This document shows positions 55,881 to 60,000 of a stretch of DNA of 60,000 bases, piece by piece (positions within the stretch are counted from its first letter, which is position 1; each line of letters opens with the position of its first letter). The notes under the pieces were generated by a model. It ran no database searches, was not told the DNA's origin, and saw only the letters and a program-made list of their open reading frames with translations. Location: assembly GCA_903813345.2 (NCBI GenBank), contig CAIIXF020000007.1:33512538-33572537 (forward strand), given 5' to 3'. This DNA comes from Owenia fusiformis (taxonomy: Eukaryota > Annelida > Polychaeta > Sabellida > Oweniidae). The translations under genes and the position numbers were made by a program.

Positions 55881-56439
55881 TAGCAAATGGGCCTTCCTTT
55901 TGCATTTTACTGAAATTATTTGTAACAAAAGTTTATTGTGATAAAGCAGGCAGTGATTTTGATACTTTTTTAGCTTGCAGACAGTGATCTAGTCGAGACA
56001 ACATCTTGTAGTAATGGGTGTAACAGTGATGAGGCAGGAATTGATTTTATGAATGCAACTTTTGACAATTCCATTATTGATGGTTTATCTAACAGTTAGC
56101 CATTTTGTCCAACATTCTGCTTGGACGCCAAATTAAAAAATACTGATTTGCATCACATCAAGTTGATTTGTTCACCGATGTTTGTCAGAGTGATACCTGT
56201 AGCGGCTGCACTCGACTGATATGCAGCAAGATATATGTGAGCTTTCATTGCAACATTTACATTTAGAACAGTTACATTTTTACTTAGTCTGATAGAAAAT
56301 TAAATAATTGAAGTATATTTCTTTAAGTTTATTCAAATTGAACATCACTTTTACAATACAGATACCTTCATTTTGAAACATTAGCAGCAAACGGTCAGTT
56401 TTCAACTTTGAATGTTTCATTTTTGTTCATAAAAAGTGT

Positions 56440-57390
56440 ATTCTACAAAAGTCAAGGTCATTTCAAGGTAAAATGTCAATATTTAGGTAGTTGGCTTTTT
56501 AAGACACCTGACCCTCCACAACCAATGATTAGGTGACCTGAAGTCAAGGTCTGAATAGATCAAGGTAATGTTAAGGTCAATATCTAGCAAGTTGACATGA
56601 GAACAATTGTGACCTTTGGCGACCAATGATAAGGTGATTTCAAGGTCAAAGGTCAATATCTAGGTCATAGGTAGTTGGCTACTGTGGGTCTTCAGTAACA
56701 TTTGATCACCAAAGATAAAGTGACCTACGGTCAATGTCACTGTTTATGGCTCAAGGTCATCTCAAGGTCAGAGGTCAATATCTGAATATTTGGCATTTTG
56801 GGGATGCTGCTTCATGTGAGGACCCATTGATATGTGTTCTGAGGTCAAGGTCATTCATACAAGGTCAAAATCTCTGTATTTGGCGTTTTGAGGCCCTTGG
56901 GGCTGCTATGACCCTTGGCAACTCATGCTAAGGTGACATGAGGTCAAAGTCAATACATTGTTCAAAATTATAAGGTCAAAGGTCAATATCTAGGTAGTTG
57001 GCTCGTTTTAGGCTACACGACATTTGATCACCAATGATAAAGTGACCTGAGATCAGTGTCATTGTTATAGGTAAGGGTCAAAGATCAATATCTAAATATT
57101 TGGCGTTTTGGGGCGGCTGCTGCACTTGACTCCATTGAAACGTGACCTAGGGTCAAGGTCAATCTAAGGTCAAATTTCAATATCTTAGTGTTTGGCTTTT
57201 TAAGGCCACAGGGGCTGCTGTCGTGATGTGGCCCTTGGCGACTCAAATAAGGTGACATGAGGCAGTCATCATTTAATGGTTCAATTCAAGATCGTCTCAA
57301 GGTCAATATCTAGGTATTGGTGTTTCAAGGCACTCGGGGGATGCTGTGACGCTTGGTGACACATTAAAATGGTGACACATTTCAATTGAC
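56440..57390. repeat. AGGTCA-rich tandem array, unit about 170 bp
   Basis: Degenerate units with AAGGTCAATATCTAGGTA, TTGGCNTTTTGGGGC, GACCNATGATAAGGTGACNTGAGGTCA and similar words. Two exact AGGTCAAAGGTCA sites at 56643 and 56973 and many single AGGTCA half-sites. No coding frame. Confidence 0.75.
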
Positions 57391-57654
57391 ATTTCAAAAG
57401 TAATATTCGATCATTTCTGTTTTATCATGTCAATTTTAATAAAATTTGCCAATTTGAAGTAAAATTATAACAGAAGAGAGGTTATCCAAATATGAGGTCA
57501 TATTAATGACTGCACTCAGTAATCTTCAGTCAAGCTGACGAAGTTTTTCATGAAAGAGTTACTTTCTGTTGTTGTTCTAAATTGAATAAGTATAAGCAGG
57601 TGCGTTTTCAAAAAGTCAAATTTAAAGCAAATTTCGCAAAATTTAGTTATTGAT

Positions 57655-58345
57655 TTGTAGAGATAGTCCATTGGTGTATGGCTATTCTCTTAAAAACAAT
57701 TATGGTACAAATTTGGTACTTCTGACTATATATATGCTTTTTATACAAAAGTCAATTATATTATTCTTATTTTGACTATCAAATGATTTTTATATATCCG
57801 AATAACCATTATATTAGTTTTTGGCAAAGTAAATAATAGTAGGGATCACACAAGGATCAACTGTATTGAAGATTGGTCATACTGGTACATGTATATGCCC
57901 TGCCGCTCTAAGATCAAGAGCAATGAATTGTGATTTTTCAGTTGAAACAGGGAAACAAACACATTATCATTATTTTGTTTAACATTTAACAAATAATTTT
58001 CTGTTAAACGTAGTAATTTTTCAAAACATCACTAAATATGAAAAAGGTGTAAATAAAGTGGATCCTTGTGTGAGCCCCATTATTATTTACTTTGACAAAA
58101 ATGAATATAATGGTAAGTGTAATATATAGAAAACATTGAATAGGTAAAATAGGAATATAATTAAGAACAACCGTGACTTTTGCATTAAAATGGCATTTTA
58201 AGGTCAGAAATGTATAATTCTTCAATATTATTGTTTTTAATAAAAATGACCACACCCAAATGGACTATCATACATATCAATATCAAATCTGCCTCCTATT
58301 TCATATGCTCGCTGCTATTATTTGAAAAAAAAAGATTTTTGTCAA
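57655..58345 (-). mobile_element. palindromic element, copy 2 (inverted)
   Basis: Reverse-complement copy of 55200-55880 with roughly 80% identity by eye. Both copies keep the same ends, including about 75 bp of shared flank outside the GATAGTCCATT terminus. Confidence 0.75.
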
Positions 58346-59708
58346 ACTCATCTTTTTGCCGGTAGCACCTTGGGGCAAGCCGTTTAGCCCTTTCGTGTCA
58401 CTTTTTTGAGTGCAGACAAGTAAAAATGAATAGTCAATGAACCAATCTATAATGACTATGGGTCAAATCATAGTAACCTACCTCAACATCAGTTAATGGG
58501 ATTTTCTGGAGTTTTGGCGCACACTATTGGGATATCCTGTCCATGAAAAAGCAAAAACCCATTCAAACAGTAAAATTAATTGATTATTGTGTGGTCTAGA
58601 CTAGGGTACAAGAAAAATATTAATATATGAAGGACAGGGGCTACTGAAACTGGTAGTTCAAGCATAATTATTTGCTTGTAATGCCTGGTTCACATTTGCT
58701 CCAGCCGATTTGTTTAAAATTGTTTTCGGGTTTGAAAAAAACACTCAATAGGCTGGCCCCTGGCCGATGAATCGGAGCAAATGTGACCCAGGCATATGAG
58801 GGGCAACATTTTAGATATAGTATTGTTTAAAATCCTGGGAAAATGCACTCCCCCAATTTTGCAAATATGGTCTGCAGTGCTAATGAACCCTCTAACTTGT
58901 TTTCGTTTACATGAGCAACTAACAGATATGTTTCTCATTCTGTCTCAGCTTAATTTTAATTAAATTTTACCCCCACCCTTCGAATGTCTTTGTCTCCCTC
59001 ATTTTTGCAACCCTACATTCAGTTTCTTTTTAAGAAATCGGGGATCCAGGCAGAACTCAGGATATAGTACTTGAGTACATTTGCATTCAAAATGTTTGCA
59101 AATTCAAAATTGGAAATATCATGGAAGTTGATTGCAATTCTGTTCGATGATCGTCAACATGAAAGAACATTATGTCTAAATAATTAGCTATTAAACATCT
59201 TTCTCAAAACTTGCCTACACTTTTAAATGTTGATCTTGTCAAAGAGTACTCTCCATCTGAGATTCAGATGTAGATCGAAAATCAAATTGTTTTCAATACA
59301 AAGGTATTTATAGATTGGTTTACATGAGGGGTTCTGTCCATGTGGGTGGTGTATTCCTTTCATAACAAAGAGTTGTTTTGCTTCCGGGGTCCTAAATTAT
59401 TCAATTTTAAATAGTAACTAATAAGAATAAACATATCAAAAAGACTCGGGGCACTGCCGTCACCCCATCATGATCAATCCAAGTGACAATAAGCTAAATA
59501 CAATGCCTTACTATTATGTAATGTATTGACATTAAGGTAGATGATTACATGATAACAATCACACTTATTGACAGTCATAACTCTTTCCATCTGATATGCT
59601 CAGATCACAGAATATGCCTCATTATATCAGAGCATGTTTCAGGTGAAACAGAAAGATCAGAATGACGTTTCAGACCCGTAGCCAGGATTTGCCAAGGGGT
59701 GGGTTACT
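58346..59708. other. unassigned sequence with one small foldback
   Basis: A 115-bp foldback at 58681-58795 has 22-bp arms (ATGCCTGGTTCACATTTGCT then CC, and its complement with one mismatch). Nothing else identified. Confidence 0.5.
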
Positions 59709-60000
59709 TTTTATGTCCCCACCACATAGTGTGGGGCAATATTGTCGTTCTAGGCGCGTCCATCCGTCCGTCTGGTTGTCTGTCTGTCTGTCCGTCCGTC
59801 CGCACGTCCGGCAGTTTTCTCCAAAACCACTACAGGTATCACCTTCAAATTTTCAGGAATAACTTGTGAGTGCATACAGATGTGGATGAAAAAAATTAAC
59901 GTGATAGCTACTTCCTGTCAGCCATTTAGAGGTCAAATGCTAAAATCCTTGTCTGCAAACTTTAAGAAAAACGGCTTCACAGTTGCTTTTATAATTTTAA
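59709..60000 (+). mobile_element. TATGTCCCC element, second copy, cut by window end
   Basis: Starts TTTTTATGTCCCCACCACAT and follows the 30701 copy base for base with few changes (GTGTGGGGCAATATTGTCG, then a (GTCC/GTCT)n tract, CACGTCCGGCAGTTTTCTCC) up to the window edge. The close match shows that the family has been recently active. Confidence 0.85.

Noticed and set aside
55301-58255. Similar MWSFLLKTI peptides at 55301 (+) and 58004 (-) as a small duplicated gene
   Set aside because: Similarity extends far outside the frame over about 690 bp of repeat; changes are not concentrated at silent positions by eye.

Overview
This is about 60 kb of AT-rich animal nuclear DNA, most likely from a marine invertebrate; the phylum cannot be fixed from the sequence. 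The evidence is introns with GT-AG boundaries, parts of two conserved metazoan genes, and a dense, layered load of non-LTR retrotransposons, a Penelope-like element, MITEs and satellites. There is no bacterial-style gene packing.

Two host genes are recognisable and point away from each other. On the minus strand are the first two coding exons of the ciliary gene NPHP3 (exon 1 at 14520-14637, exon 2 at 513-739), separated by a 13.8 kb intron; the rest of the gene lies left of the window. On the plus strand is SLX9 (FAM207A), a ribosome-biogenesis factor, with coding exons at 21976-22065, 48589-48769 and 50468-50624; its last exon or exons lie beyond the window or were not found. A plausible SLX9 promoter and 5' UTR exon sit near 19.83-20.11 kb. 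The two genes share no obvious pathway.

NPHP3 intron and intergenic region (1-21.9 kb): a composite element with inverted arms (6.26-14.02 kb) encloses a tandem array rich in TGACCTTTGACCT. Two inverted copies of a helicase-like first exon (3211-4009 and 18976-19796) each start with a hairpin whose loop is flipped between copies. Several MITEs have clear target-site duplications (TSDs).

SLX9 intron 1 (22.07-48.59 kb): a Tx1/L1-type LINE on the minus strand (22110-32969, 15-bp TSD) lies 44 bp after the splice donor. It has itself received a Penelope-like element (24668-27900, 13-bp TSD, which in turn carries a TTAA MITE and another insertion), a 1.4 kb element (30701-32129, 15-bp TSD) and a 774-bp element (23178-23951, 6-bp TSD). 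Downstream is a nearly intact second LINE with an SGNH-hydrolase-like ORF1 (34012-36363) and an endonuclease/reverse transcriptase ORF2 broken by one frameshift (36369-40171). Minisatellite-type arrays follow.

SLX9 intron 2 and beyond (48.77-60 kb): two copies of an element starting with a small palindrome and a (GTCC/GTCT) tract, a decayed transposon-type reading frame on the minus strand, an AGGTCA-rich tandem array between two inverted copies of a palindromic element, and the start of a second copy of the 30.7-kb element at the right edge.
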